A DNA stretch of 64,000 bases from contig NZ_BNBL01000001.1 in assembly GCF_014655595.1 (NCBI RefSeq), forward strand, positions 722,310 through 786,309. The letters are read 5' to 3'. Below are positions 45,618 to 54,067 of this stretch, in pieces (the first letter of the stretch is position 1; each line of letters starts with the position of its first letter). This DNA is from Streptomyces griseocarneus. GTDB taxonomy: Bacteria > Actinomycetota > Actinomycetes > Streptomycetales > Streptomycetaceae. The notes below the pieces were generated by a model, which saw only the letters and a program-made list of their open reading frames with translations, had not been told where the DNA came from and made no database searches. Both the position numbers and the translations under genes were made by a program.

Positions 45618-46193
45618 TCAGGGCCTGGGCCGTGCGGGGCGCAGGACCCGGAACGCCTCGGCGAGGCGCCCCTGCGGCAGCCCGCCCGCCCTGGCGTGCC
45701 CGGCGAGCCGTCCGCGCAGCCGTTCCTCCAGGTCCGCGTCGCGGGACTCCCGCGTGTCCTGCGCCCGCAGCGCGTCCAGCTTGCGCTCGAGGACGGCCGT
45801 GACGTCCACGTACTGATTGGGTTCGGGGGCGTTCGCCAGCCACAGCTCGGGGACGCCGTCGAGCTCCGCCCACGCCTCGAGCGGATCCCCTCCCGGCGCG
45901 AGCACGCGCTGGGGGCGTACGTCCCGGATCAGCGCGGGCAGCTCCTCGCGGCCGAGGAAGCGCACGTCCGTGACGCCGCAGAGCTTCGCGGCCAGGCGCT
46001 GCCCCGCGTGCATGCCGTCCCCGTCCCCGTCGACGAGGACGCAGTAGGTCGCGCGGGTGCCGCGCTCGACCCACCGCGCGACCGTGCCGCCGGCGTGTAA
46101 GGCCAGGTCCGCGGGGTGGGCGCCGATCACCAGCACGCTCTGGGGCGGGCGGCGGTCCGGGGCGGGGAGCAGGGTCCGAAGAAGATCATTCAT
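45618..46193 (-). CDS. PIG-L/LmbE-like protein with altered catalytic motif
   Basis: A 191-residue protein with the LmbE fold signature near the N-terminus: VLVIGAHPADLALHAGGTVARW. The zinc motif of active deacetylases reads AHPDD; here the catalytic Asp is Ala28 while the ligands His26 and Asp29 remain. The usual downstream PDH histidine is also not evident, and the chain is about 50-70 residues shorter than typical. The C-terminal VDVTAVLERKLDALRAQDTR still matches the family. It may be a non-enzymatic or altered-function homolog. ATG at 46193 has GAGG upstream. Confidence 0.75.
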   Translation of the reverse strand: MNDLLRTLLPAPDRRPPQSVLVIGAHPADLALHAGGTVARWVERGTRATYCVLVDGDGDGMHAGQRLAAKLCGVTDVRFLGREELPALIRDVRPQRVLAPGGDPLEAWAELDGVPELWLANAPEPNQYVDVTAVLERKLDALRAQDTRESRDADLEERLRGRLAGHARAGGLPQGRLAEAFRVLRPARPRP

Positions 46194-46226
46194 GGTTCCA
46201 GCCTCATGCGGCGGAAGCCGTTGCTC

Positions 46227-46266
46227 AAGGGCCGTCGGTGGCAGAAATGTGCCACCTACGGCCCTT
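46227..46266. terminator. 17-bp hairpin downstream of copA
   Basis: Two arms of 17 bases with one C-T mismatch and a GAAATG loop, flanked by AAGG and CCTT, lie between the copA stop and the start of the PIG-L-like gene on the same strand. Confidence 0.75.
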
Positions 46267-46307
46267 CACACGACGCCCGGCCCCTGCCGGGCCGGGGACG
46301 CGCGGGT

Positions 46308-48578
46308 TCAGTGCGCGGGGGTGTAGCGGCGCAGGCGGAGGCTGTTGCCGACCACGAAGACGGAGGAGAACGCCATGGCGGCTCCGGCGATCATCGGGTT
46401 GAGCAGTCCGGCGGCGGCGAGGGGGAGGGCGGCGACGTTGTAGGCGAAGGCCCAGAAGAGGTTCGACTTGATCGTGGCGAGCGTCTTGCGGGAGAGCCGG
46501 ATGGCGTCGGCGGCCGTGCGCAGGTCGCCGCGGACGAGGGTGAGGTCGCCGGCCTCGATGGCGGCGTCGGTGCCGGTGCCCATGGCGAGGCCGAGGTCGG
46601 CCTGGGCCAGGGCGGCCGCGTCGTTGACGCCGTCGCCGACCATGGCGACCGAACGGCCCTCGGCCTGCAGGCGCTTGACCACGTCGACCTTGTCCTCGGG
46701 CATGACCTCGGCGATGACCTCGTCGATGCCGACCTCGGCCGCCACCGCCCGGGCGACCGTCTCGTTGTCGCCGGTGAGGAGGATGGGCGTCAGGCCCAGG
46801 GCGCGCAGGCGCCGGACGGCCTCGGCGCTGGTGGGCTTGACGGCGTCGGCGACCTCGAGGACGGCCCGGGCCGCACCGTCCCAGGCGACGGTGACGGCGG
46901 TGCGGCCGAGGGCCTCGGCCTCGGCGAGGGCGCTCTCGAGCGCGGCGGGAAGGCCGATGGCCTGCTCCGCGAGCAGCTTCCGGCGGCCGACGAGGACGGC
47001 GTGGCCGTCGACGACGCCCCGGACGCCCAGACCGGGGACGCCCGCGAAGTCCCGGGGGACGGGCAGGGCGCCCACCGCCGTGGCGGCGCCGGTGGCGACG
47101 GCCCGGGCGATGGGGTGCTCGGAGGCGTGCTCGAGCGCACCGGCCAGGCGCAGCACCTCGTGCTCGTCCTCGCCGTCGGCCGTGTGCACCGCGAGCAGGG
47201 TCATCCGGCCGGTGGTCACGGTGCCCGTCTTGTCCAGCACGATCGTGTCGACGCCGCGGGTGGTCTCCAGGACCTCGGGCCCCTTGATGAGGATGCCGAG
47301 CTGGGCGCCGCGTCCCGTGCCGACCAGCAGGGCGGTGGGGGTGGCCAGGCCCAGGGCGCACGGGCAGGCGATGATCAGTACGGCCACGGCGGCGGTGAAC
47401 GCGGCCGTCCAGCCGGCGCCGGCGGCCAGCCAGGCGCCGAGCGTGCCGAGCGCGAGGGCGATGACGACGGGGACGAAGACGGCCGAGACCCGGTCGGCCA
47501 GGCGCTGGGCGGCGGCCTTGCCGTTCTGCGCGTCCTCCACCAGTCTGGCCATCCGCGCCAGCTGGGTGTCGGCGCCGACGCGGCCGGCCTCGACGACCAG
47601 CCGCCCGCCCGCGTTGATCGTGGCCCCCGTGACGGCGTCGCCGGGGCCGACCTCGAGGGGCACGGACTCGCCGGTCAGCATCGAGGCGTCGACGGCCGAG
47701 GTGCCCTCGACGACGGTGCCGTCGGTGGCGATCTTCTCGCCGGGCCGGACCACGAAGCGGTCGCCGACGGCCAGGTCCTCGGTGCGGATCAGCGTCTCGC
47801 GGCCGGCGCGCAGCACGGTGACCTCCTTGGCCCCCAGCTCGAGGAGGGCCTTGAGGGCGGCGCCGGCCCGGCGCTTGGAGCGGGCCTCGAAGTAGCGCCC
47901 GGCCAGGATGAACGCGGTGACTCCGGCGGCCGCCTCGAGGTAGATGTTCCCCGCGCCGTCCCCGCGGGCGACGGTCAGCTCGAAGCCGTGCCGCATGCCG
48001 GGCATGCCGGCGGTGCCGAAGAACAGCGCCCACAGCGACCACAGGAACGCCGCCGACGTGCCCAGCGAGATCAGCGTGTCCATCGTGGCCGCGCCGTGGC
48101 GGGCGTTCTTCCATGCGGCCCGGTGGAAGGGCCAGGCGCCGTGGACGACCACGGGCGCGGCCAGGGTCAGCGACAGCCACTGCCAGTACTCGAACTGCAG
48201 GGCGGGCACCATCGCCAGCGCGATCACGGGCACGGCCAGCACGACCGAGGTGATCAGCCGCTCGCGCAGGGGCCGCAGCTCGTCCCCGGCGTCGCCGGCC
48301 CCGGCGGTCTGTGCGTCCGCGTCGTCGGCGACGCGCGCGGGGGCCGGGGGCGTGGCGGTGTAGCCCGTCGCCTCGACCGTGGCGATCAGGTCGGCCACGG
48401 CTATGCCGGCCCCGTAGACGATCTCGGCCTTCTCGGTCGCGTAGTTGACCGTCGCCTCGACGCCGTCCATCCGGTTGAGCTTCTTCTCGACACGGGCCGC
48501 GCACGAGGCACAGGTCATCCCGCCGATGGCGAGCTCGACGCGGGCCGCGCCTGCGGTGCTGGGTGTCGTGATGGTCAT
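46308..48578 (-). CDS. copA: Copper-translocating P1B-type ATPase CopA
   Basis: A 756-residue P1B-type ATPase that exports Cu(I). One N-terminal heavy-metal domain carries Cys23 and Cys26 in GGMTCASC. The membrane metal site is CPC at 405-407 in [11 protein letters not shown]. The phosphorylation site is Asp449 in DKTGTV, followed by TGDN and the hinge [10 protein letters not shown]. About eight helices are visible. The CPC motif and single HMA support Cu(I) rather than Zn/Cd. ATG at 48578 lies 42 bases from the first of three ATACCC-type boxes, so it is probably repressed by a CsoR protein encoded elsewhere. No copZ chaperone or csoR is adjacent. Confidence 0.93.
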   Translation of the reverse strand: MTITTPSTAGAARVELAIGGMTCASCAARVEKKLNRMDGVEATVNYATEKAEIVYGAGIAVADLIATVEATGYTATPPAPARVADDADAQTAGAGDAGDELRPLRERLITSVVLAVPVIALAMVPALQFEYWQWLSLTLAAPVVVHGAWPFHRAAWKNARHGAATMDTLISLGTSAAFLWSLWALFFGTAGMPGMRHGFELTVARGDGAGNIYLEAAAGVTAFILAGRYFEARSKRRAGAALKALLELGAKEVTVLRAGRETLIRTEDLAVGDRFVVRPGEKIATDGTVVEGTSAVDASMLTGESVPLEVGPGDAVTGATINAGGRLVVEAGRVGADTQLARMARLVEDAQNGKAAAQRLADRVSAVFVPVVIALALGTLGAWLAAGAGWTAAFTAAVAVLIIACPCALGLATPTALLVGTGRGAQLGILIKGPEVLETTRGVDTIVLDKTGTVTTGRMTLLAVHTADGEDEHEVLRLAGALEHASEHPIARAVATGAATAVGALPVPRDFAGVPGLGVRGVVDGHAVLVGRRKLLAEQAIGLPAALESALAEAEALGRTAVTVAWDGAARAVLEVADAVKPTSAEAVRRLRALGLTPILLTGDNETVARAVAAEVGIDEVIAEVMPEDKVDVVKRLQAEGRSVAMVGDGVNDAAALAQADLGLAMGTGTDAAIEAGDLTLVRGDLRTAADAIRLSRKTLATIKSNLFWAFAYNVAALPLAAAGLLNPMIAGAAMAFSSVFVVGNSLRLRRYTPAH

Positions 48579-48619
48579 CAGTGCTCCTCGAGCGGGGAGG
48601 GCCGGTCGGGCCCCTGATC

Positions 48620-48667
48620 ATACCCCCAGGGGGTATCTACTCCTCACGTTATACCCCCGGGGTGTAT
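48620..48667. promoter_or_regulatory. Two CsoR-type copper operator boxes
   Basis: Box 1 (48620-48636) is a perfect palindrome, ATACCCCC-A-GGGGGTAT. Box 2 (48651-48667) reads ATACCCCCGGGGTGTAT, nearly palindromic. Both fit the TACCCC...GGGGTA pattern bound by CsoR repressors and lie directly upstream of copA. Confidence 0.85.
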
Positions 48668-48692
48668 GCGCGGCAAGGGGTGGAACACAAGA

Positions 48693-48721
48693 AGCCGCAT
48701 ACCCAGTGGGGGTATGCGGCT
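48693..48721 (-). terminator. Hairpin containing a third ATACCC/GGGTAT box
   Basis: A perfect 12-bp stem (AGCCGCATACCC and complement, 5-base loop) lies 36 bases beyond the marR stop and upstream of copA. It can end the marR transcript and also presents a CsoR-like half-site pair. Confidence 0.65.
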
Positions 48722-48757
48722 CCTTGGGTGGCTTGCGCCCGGTCGCGGACGCGTCGC

Positions 48758-49264
48758 TCAGGGCTGGAGGCCGCCGAGCCTGCCCTCCAGGAGGACCAGC
48801 AGCTCGGCGAGGGTGCCCGCGAGCTCGTCCTGGCGGTCCTTGCCGAGGCCCGCGAGCAGCGCCTGCTCATAGGCGAGCTGGTCGGGGATGAGCCGGTCGA
48901 TCATCTCCCGGCCGGCGTCCGTGAGCGAGAGGTGGGCCATCCGGCGGTCGCGGTCGTCGGGGCGGCGGGTGACGAGCTCCCGCTCCTCCAGGACCCGCAG
49001 CCGCTTGGTGACCGCGGCCCCCGAGGCGAAGGTCTCCCGCGCGATCTGGCCGGGCGTCAGCTCGCGGCCCGTGCGGCGCAGCGTCCCCAGGATGTCGAAC
49101 TCCGCACGGGTCAGCCCCTCCCGCACCAGTGGCGCGTCGGCCGCCTGCTGCAGCAGTGCGGCGCAGCGGTTGAGCCTGCCGATCACGGCCATCGGCGCGG
49201 TGTCCAGTCCGGGGTGGACCTGCTGCCACTGGCGCAGCACGCGCGCGACGATGTCCTCGGCCAC
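48758..49264 (-). CDS. MarR-family transcriptional regulator
   Basis: A 168-residue winged-helix regulator: EFDILGTLRRTGRELTPGQIARETFASGAAVTKRLRVLEERELVTRRPDDRDRRMAHLSLTDAGRE is the full MarR DNA-binding core with wing arginines. The GTG start lies 36 bases after the FUSC stop, so the two probably form an operon. MarR proteins typically respond to phenolic or drug ligands. The FUSC exporter is its likely target. Confidence 0.9.
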   Translation of the reverse strand: MAEDIVARVLRQWQQVHPGLDTAPMAVIGRLNRCAALLQQAADAPLVREGLTRAEFDILGTLRRTGRELTPGQIARETFASGAAVTKRLRVLEERELVTRRPDDRDRRMAHLSLTDAGREMIDRLIPDQLAYEQALLAGLGKDRQDELAGTLAELLVLLEGRLGGLQP

Positions 49265-49300
49265 GGTGTCGGTCCTCTCGGGTTCGCATGACGGTCCGTG

Positions 49301-50914
49301 TCAGATTCTGCCGTCCGCGGCGGGAACGGGCGTCCGGGGCCCCCGCCCGTGCCGGGGCGCGATGTCATCACCGGCCGCACCGCCCGCCCCGGCCCCGGCG
49401 CCGAGCGCGGCCAGCACCCGGTAGCCCTCCCGCTCCTCCTCGGCCGCCCGCCGCCGCGGCCACGCGGCCTGCCACCACTCGCCCGCCGCGACGTCCACCG
49501 CCTCCCGCAGCTCGAGCAGCGCGGCGCCCAGCCGCTCCCGCGCCGCCCGGACCCCGTCGGCGGGCCCGCCGGCCGCGGCCCGGGCCGCCTCCCGCGCGGC
49601 CGCCGCCCGCTCGAGGGCCTCGTGGACCCGGCCGGCCGCTCGCCGGTTGGTGACCAGCGCGCACACCGTCAGCCCCACCACCACCCCCACCAGGGTGTCC
49701 GTCCAGCGGTCGGCGACCAGCGCCCCGGCCGGGTGCCTGCCGCCGAACTCGCCCAGCAGCAGGGCCATCGGTGTGACGCACACGCTGCCCAGCCAGTAGT
49801 TCCGGGCGATGAACGCCTCGGCGCCGATCTGCAGCAGGAGGGTCAGGAGCACCAGCGCGACCTCGCCCGACCGGGCGAGGGGCAGCAGCGCCGTGAAGAG
49901 CAGCAGGCCGAGCAGGTTGCCGAGCGCGCGCTGCACCGCGCGCTGCCAGGTCGAGGTGGTGTTCGCCTGGAACACCGCGGCCGCGGTCACCACGGCCCAG
50001 TACGGGTGGGCGCTGCCGAGCGCGAGCGAGACCCACCCGGCGAGGGTCGCGCCCACGGCCACGCGAACGCCGACGGGGACCAGGTGGGCGTGGGCGCGCA
50101 GCCGGGCGGCCGGGGCGCCCTCGCGGCGCAGCAGGCGCGCGTGGGCCAGCAGCCGCTCGGCCCCGGCCGGGTCGGCCGGGCCGGCGGTCAGTGCGGCGTC
50201 CGCCTGTGCCACCGCCCGCCGCAGCGCGTCGCGCGGCGCGGCCTCGTGACCGAGCGCCCGCCGTGCCGCGCTCACCGCGGCGGCCGTGGCGTGCCGGGCC
50301 CGCGCCGCGTCGGCGGCCTCCGCGCGCAGCAGGCCGGCCGCCGCCTCCAGCGCGCGGGCGGCGGCGATCCGCTCCGGCCCGTACGGCCGCACCAGCGCGG
50401 GAGCCATGCAGACCAGCCAGGCGAGCGCCCCGCCCGCCAGGACGAGGCCGAGGTGGCCGGGCACCTCGCCGATGCGCTGGGGCACGAAGAAGGCGCTCGA
50501 CGTGACGAAGGTGAGCACGACGTTGCCGGGCGGCCCGATCCGGGTCGCGTCGCACACCATCTTGTGCGCGGCGGCCAGCAGCGAGGCGCCCAGGACGAGC
50601 AGCGGGGCGGAGGGGACGAGCGCGGCGCAGGTCAGGGCGATGCCCACGCCCGCGACGGTCGCCAGCACCACCCAGGCGAGGGTGCGGGCGCGCACGGCGT
50701 ACGGCCGGTCGTGCCCGTACAGGGCGCACAGCGCGCCGGCGGCGGTGTAGAGCACCAGGTCGAGGCGGCCGAGCGAGAGCAGGACGAGGTCGCAGACCGC
50801 CATCGTGGCGGCCGCGCTGAAGGCCGCCTTGTGCCAGATGTCGGCGGCCGGCCTCAGGCGCACCAGGCCGCGCAGGGGCAAGGGCAGGGGCCGGGCAGGA
50901 AAGGGCTTCGGCAT
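49301..50914 (-). CDS. FUSC-family aromatic acid/drug exporter-like membrane protein
   Basis: A 537-residue protein with two blocks of about five to six transmembrane helices (residues 25-170 and 310-430) separated by a helical cytoplasmic region, the layout of the fusaric acid resistance (FUSC/AaeB) superfamily. GSAHPYWAVVTAAAVFQANTTSTWQRAVQRALGNLLG is the conserved family block. Members export aromatic carboxylic acids and fusaric acid. It precedes the MarR regulator on the same strand. ATG at 50914 begins MPKPFPARPL. Confidence 0.85.
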   Translation of the reverse strand: MPKPFPARPLPLPLRGLVRLRPAADIWHKAAFSAAATMAVCDLVLLSLGRLDLVLYTAAGALCALYGHDRPYAVRARTLAWVVLATVAGVGIALTCAALVPSAPLLVLGASLLAAAHKMVCDATRIGPPGNVVLTFVTSSAFFVPQRIGEVPGHLGLVLAGGALAWLVCMAPALVRPYGPERIAAARALEAAAGLLRAEAADAARARHATAAAVSAARRALGHEAAPRDALRRAVAQADAALTAGPADPAGAERLLAHARLLRREGAPAARLRAHAHLVPVGVRVAVGATLAGWVSLALGSAHPYWAVVTAAAVFQANTTSTWQRAVQRALGNLLGLLLFTALLPLARSGEVALVLLTLLLQIGAEAFIARNYWLGSVCVTPMALLLGEFGGRHPAGALVADRWTDTLVGVVVGLTVCALVTNRRAAGRVHEALERAAAAREAARAAAGGPADGVRAARERLGAALLELREAVDVAAGEWWQAAWPRRRAAEEEREGYRVLAALGAGAGAGGAAGDDIAPRHGRGPRTPVPAADGRI

Positions 50915-50931
50915 GCTCAAAACGTTAGCAG

Positions 50932-50953
50932 GTGTTTTACAAGTGAAACACTT
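50932..50953. promoter_or_regulatory. Inverted repeat upstream of the FUSC gene
   Basis: GTGTTTTAC-AA-GTGAAACAC (8 of 9 pairs) and, within it, the perfect AAGTG-AAA-CACTT lie 18-39 bases upstream of the FUSC start, overlapping the stop of the dehydrogenase gene. Size suits a MarR or TetR operator. Confidence 0.45.
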
Positions 50954-53171
50954 TGCTCCGGCACTCCGCCGGCGTCCCCCACGCCGTCCGCAGCGCCCTG
51001 GCCTTGCCGATCCACAGCGACAGATCGAGCTCGCTGGTGTAGCCGATCGCGCCGTGCACCTGCAGCGCGGTGCGCGCGGCCGCGTACGCGGCATCGCAGG
51101 CGGCGGCCTTGGCGGCCGCCACATGGGCCGCCGCCTCGTGCGGGGCGCCCGCCGCGAGGGCCGTCGCCGCGCCGTGCAGCAGCGGCCCGGCGAACTCCAG
51201 GCCGATGAGCGTGTCCGCCAGCCGGTGCTTGACCGCCTGGAACGACCCGATCGCCGCCCCGAACTGCCGGCGCTCCCCGGCGTGGGCCACCGCCCGCTCC
51301 AGCAACGCCAGCCCCACCCCGAGGGCCTGCGCGGCCGTCGCGTACGCCGCCCAGACGGCGGCGCGCGCCGCCGCCTCGCGCACGGCCGGCCCCACGGCCA
51401 CCAACTCCCCGCCCCCGTGCGGCCGTGCCAGCCGCCGGGCGGGGTCGAGCGAGGGCTGCACGGGGCCATGGCCGGCGGCGAGGCGGAGCGTGTCCCCGGT
51501 GACGGCGAACACCGGGCGCGCGGCGTCCGGGTCCAGCGCGTACGGTCCGGCCGGCGGCGTCAGCGTGGCGATCGCGCTCCCCGCGCACAGGCCGGGCAGC
51601 CACCGCTTCGCCGGCGCCGCCTCGCCCGACTCCGCGAGCCCGCCCAGCAGGGCGGCGGCCGCGACCGTCTCCACCAGCGGCCCCGGCACGCAGTGGCGGC
51701 CCAGCTCCACGAAGGCCGCGCCCAGTTCCACCGGCAGCGGCCCGAGACCGCCGTACGCCTCCGGCGCGGCCAGGGCGAACACCCCGGCCCCGGCCGCCCG
51801 TTCCCACAGCGCGAGCCCCGGCTCCCGCTCGCCGCGCGCCCACGCCCGTACCGCGTCCGCCGTTCCGGCCGCCGCGAACATCCGGTCCAGCGTGCGCGCG
51901 AACTCCGCCTGCCCGGCGTCCAGCGGGAACCCGCCGGGAGTCCGGAAGCCGCCCGGGTGCCGCTTTCGGCCGGGGGAGCGGGGGGCTTCTTCCGGGCCGC
52001 CGCCGGCCCGGCGTCCCTTCGGCAACCCCAGCAGCCGTTCCGCGATGATGTCGCGCTGGATCTCGTTCGTGCCGGCGTACACCGGACCGGCGAGGGCGAA
52101 CGTCCAGCCCTCCGCCCAGCCGCCGCCCCACGGGGCCTCGTCCGCGGTGTCCGCGAGCTCACCCCGGGGGCCCAGCAGGTCCAGGGCCGTCTCGTGGAGC
52201 GCGAGGTCCAGCTCGGACCAGAAGACCTTGGTCAGGCTCGCCTCCGCCCCGGCCGCCCCGGCCGCCGGCCGGGAGGCCCGCGCGTAGCCGTACAACCGGT
52301 AGGCCCGCGCGCGGATCACCGCGTCCGCGACGCGGTCGCGCAGGGCCGTGTCCGAGGGGTCGGCGGCCGCGCGCCACAGCTCCACGAGCCGCCGGGCGGC
52401 GGCGACGTACCGCCCGGGGCTGCGCAGGGCCAGGCCGCGCTCGCTGCCCGCCGTGCTCATGGCCACGCGCCAGCCCCGTCCCGGCTCGCCGATGACGTCG
52501 GCGTCCGGCACGAAGACGTCGTCGAGGAAGATCTCCGCGAAGGCCGGCTTGCCGTCGAGGCGGCCGACCGGCCGCACGGTCACGCCCTCGGCGTCCAGCG
52601 GGAACATCGCGTACGTCAGCCCGTCGTGCGGCCGCGGGCCGGCGGGGTGGCTGCGGAACAGCCCGAACGCCCGGTCCGCGAAGGCCGCCCGCGACGACCA
52701 CGTCTTGTGCCCCCTCAGGCGCCAGCCGCCCGCGACGCGCCGGGCCGCCGACCGCAGCGCGGCGAGGTCCGATCCCGCCCCGGGCTCGGACCACGCCTGT
52801 GCCCAGACGGTCTCCCCGCTCGCCATCGGGGGCAGGATCCGGGCCCGCTGCTCCTCCGTGCCGTGCTCGAAGAGCGTGGGGGCGAGCAGACAGACGCCGT
52901 TCTGCGAGACGCGGGCCGGGGCGCCCGCCGCCCAGTACTCCTCCTCGAAGACCAGCCACTCCAGCAGCGAGCGGTCCCGGCCGCCGAAGCGCCGGGGCCA
53001 GGAGAGGACCGACCAGCCGCCCGCGTGCAGCGTCCGCTCCCACGCCCGGCGCTGGGCGAAGCCACGCTCCGTCTCCAGCGACGCGAGCGGCGTACGGGGG
53101 ACGTGCTCCGCCAGCCAGGCGCGGGCCTCGGCACGGAAGGCCTCCGTACCCGGCGGGAGGCCGGGATCCAT
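50937..53171 (-). CDS. Fused double acyl-CoA dehydrogenase of the steroid cluster
   Basis: A 744-residue protein made of two complete acyl-CoA dehydrogenase modules. Module 1 (about 1-385) has WAQAWSEPGAGSDLAALRSAARR, WRLRGHKTWSSRAAFAD, and YAGTNEIQRDIIAERLLGLPKG at its end. A linker rich in Pro/Gly/Arg (about 386-415) joins module 2, with SFQAVKHRLADTLIGLEFAG and ALQVHGAIGYTSELDLSLW. In mycobacteria the steroid-ring enzymes are separate chains forming alpha2beta2 heterotetramers (FadE31/32/33). Here the two kinds of subunit appear fused. ATG at 53171 overlaps the hydratase stop by one base (TGATG). Which step it catalyses is inferred. Confidence 0.88.
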   Translation of the reverse strand: MDPGLPPGTEAFRAEARAWLAEHVPRTPLASLETERGFAQRRAWERTLHAGGWSVLSWPRRFGGRDRSLLEWLVFEEEYWAAGAPARVSQNGVCLLAPTLFEHGTEEQRARILPPMASGETVWAQAWSEPGAGSDLAALRSAARRVAGGWRLRGHKTWSSRAAFADRAFGLFRSHPAGPRPHDGLTYAMFPLDAEGVTVRPVGRLDGKPAFAEIFLDDVFVPDADVIGEPGRGWRVAMSTAGSERGLALRSPGRYVAAARRLVELWRAAADPSDTALRDRVADAVIRARAYRLYGYARASRPAAGAAGAEASLTKVFWSELDLALHETALDLLGPRGELADTADEAPWGGGWAEGWTFALAGPVYAGTNEIQRDIIAERLLGLPKGRRAGGGPEEAPRSPGRKRHPGGFRTPGGFPLDAGQAEFARTLDRMFAAAGTADAVRAWARGEREPGLALWERAAGAGVFALAAPEAYGGLGPLPVELGAAFVELGRHCVPGPLVETVAAAALLGGLAESGEAAPAKRWLPGLCAGSAIATLTPPAGPYALDPDAARPVFAVTGDTLRLAAGHGPVQPSLDPARRLARPHGGGELVAVGPAVREAAARAAVWAAYATAAQALGVGLALLERAVAHAGERRQFGAAIGSFQAVKHRLADTLIGLEFAGPLLHGAATALAAGAPHEAAAHVAAAKAAACDAAYAAARTALQVHGAIGYTSELDLSLWIGKARALRTAWGTPAECRSKVFHL

Positions 53172-54022
53172 CACGCGTCCTTCATCGCGCGCACGTCCAT
53201 CCCGCCGAGCGGATCGGCGGCCGTCTCCGCGTTGTGCGCGTGCGCCAGGTGGTGCAGGGCGAACGCCGAGTCCAGCCCGGCGTGCAGCCCCTGCAGGTCC
53301 TCGGCCTGGTTCACCGCCCGCTTCGCCAGCGCCAGCCCCATGCGCGGCATGCGGGCCACCCGCTGGGCCAACGCGGCCGTCTGCGCCGCGAGTTCGCCGC
53401 GCGGCACCAGGCGGTTGACCATGCCGATCTCGTACGCCCGCCGCGCGCTCATCCGCTCGCCGGTGAAGAGGAACTCCTTCGCCACGCGCGGGGGCATCAC
53501 CCACGGGTGGGCGAAGTACTCGACGCCGGGGATGCCCATCCGCACCACCGGGTCGGCGAAGAAGGCGTCCTCGCTCGCCACGATCAGGTCGCACACCCAC
53601 GCCAGCATCAGCCCGCCCGCCACACAGGCGCCCTGGACCTGGGCGATCACCGGCTTGGGCAGCTCGCGCCAGCGGCGGCACATGCCCAGATACACCTCGG
53701 ACTCCCGGGCGAAGCGCCCCTCGGCGCCCGCCGCGGCCGTGTGGTCCCACCACAGCCCCGCCCGGCGCGCGAAGGGCAGGTGGGCGTCCCGCTCCGGCGT
53801 GCCGATGTCGTGTCCCGCCGAGAAGTGCTCGCCCTCCCCGGCGAGGACGACCACCCTGACCCCGTCGTCGGCCGCGGCCTCGCCGAAGGCGTCGTCCAGG
53901 GCGTAGGTCATGCGGGAGTTCTGGGCGTTGCGGTACCGGGGCCGGTTCATCGTGACCGTCGCGACGGGGCCGAGGCGTGCGTAGCGCACCACAGGGTCAG
54001 TGGTCACAGGGTCAGTGGTCAT
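53171..54022 (-). CDS. Enoyl-CoA hydratase/isomerase family protein
   Basis: A 283-residue crotonase-fold protein with ATVTMNRPRYRNAQN, the oxyanion-hole region HFSAGHDIG, and VQGACVAGGLMLAWVCDLIVAS with the second glycine-rich turn. FADPVVRMGIPGVEYFAHPWVM and ARRAYEIGMVNRLV complete the fold. It is longer than plain hydratases because of an insertion after the oxyanion loop. The start at 54022 has GGAAGG upstream and follows a KstR2-like operator. It probably acts on a steroid C/D-ring CoA intermediate with the coupled dehydrogenase. Confidence 0.88.
   Translation of the reverse strand: MTTDPVTTDPVVRYARLGPVATVTMNRPRYRNAQNSRMTYALDDAFGEAAADDGVRVVVLAGEGEHFSAGHDIGTPERDAHLPFARRAGLWWDHTAAAGAEGRFARESEVYLGMCRRWRELPKPVIAQVQGACVAGGLMLAWVCDLIVASEDAFFADPVVRMGIPGVEYFAHPWVMPPRVAKEFLFTGERMSARRAYEIGMVNRLVPRGELAAQTAALAQRVARMPRMGLALAKRAVNQAEDLQGLHAGLDSAFALHHLAHAHNAETAADPLGGMDVRAMKDA
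53990..54019 (-). repeat. Tandem 15-bp duplication at the hydratase N-terminus
   Basis: Two perfect copies of a 15-bp unit encode TTDPV-TTDPV directly after the start codon. It is an in-frame small duplication in the disordered N-terminus. Confidence 0.8.
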
Positions 54023-54037
54023 CAACCATCCTTCCCT

Positions 54038-54051
54038 AACAAGTGTTTGGT
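54038..54051. promoter_or_regulatory. KstR2-like operator, site 1
   Basis: AACAAGTGTTTGGT matches the KstR2 motif AnCAAGnnCTTGnT at 9 of 10 defined positions. It lies between the divergent hydratase (start 54022) and IpdF-like (start 54068) genes. Flanks CC-TA extend similarity to site 2. Confidence 0.75.
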
Positions 54052-54067
54052 AGGTTAACGTACGGTC

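Noticed and set aside
46116..48617. An 833-residue + strand ORF over copA
   Set aside because: It is a shadow of the copA coding strand, with no domain and biased composition; copA has every motif in the other frame.
50932..50953. A third KstR2 site at the end of the dehydrogenase gene
   Set aside because: The palindrome lacks the right half of the motif (TTGnT) and fits a MarR-type operator upstream of FUSC better.
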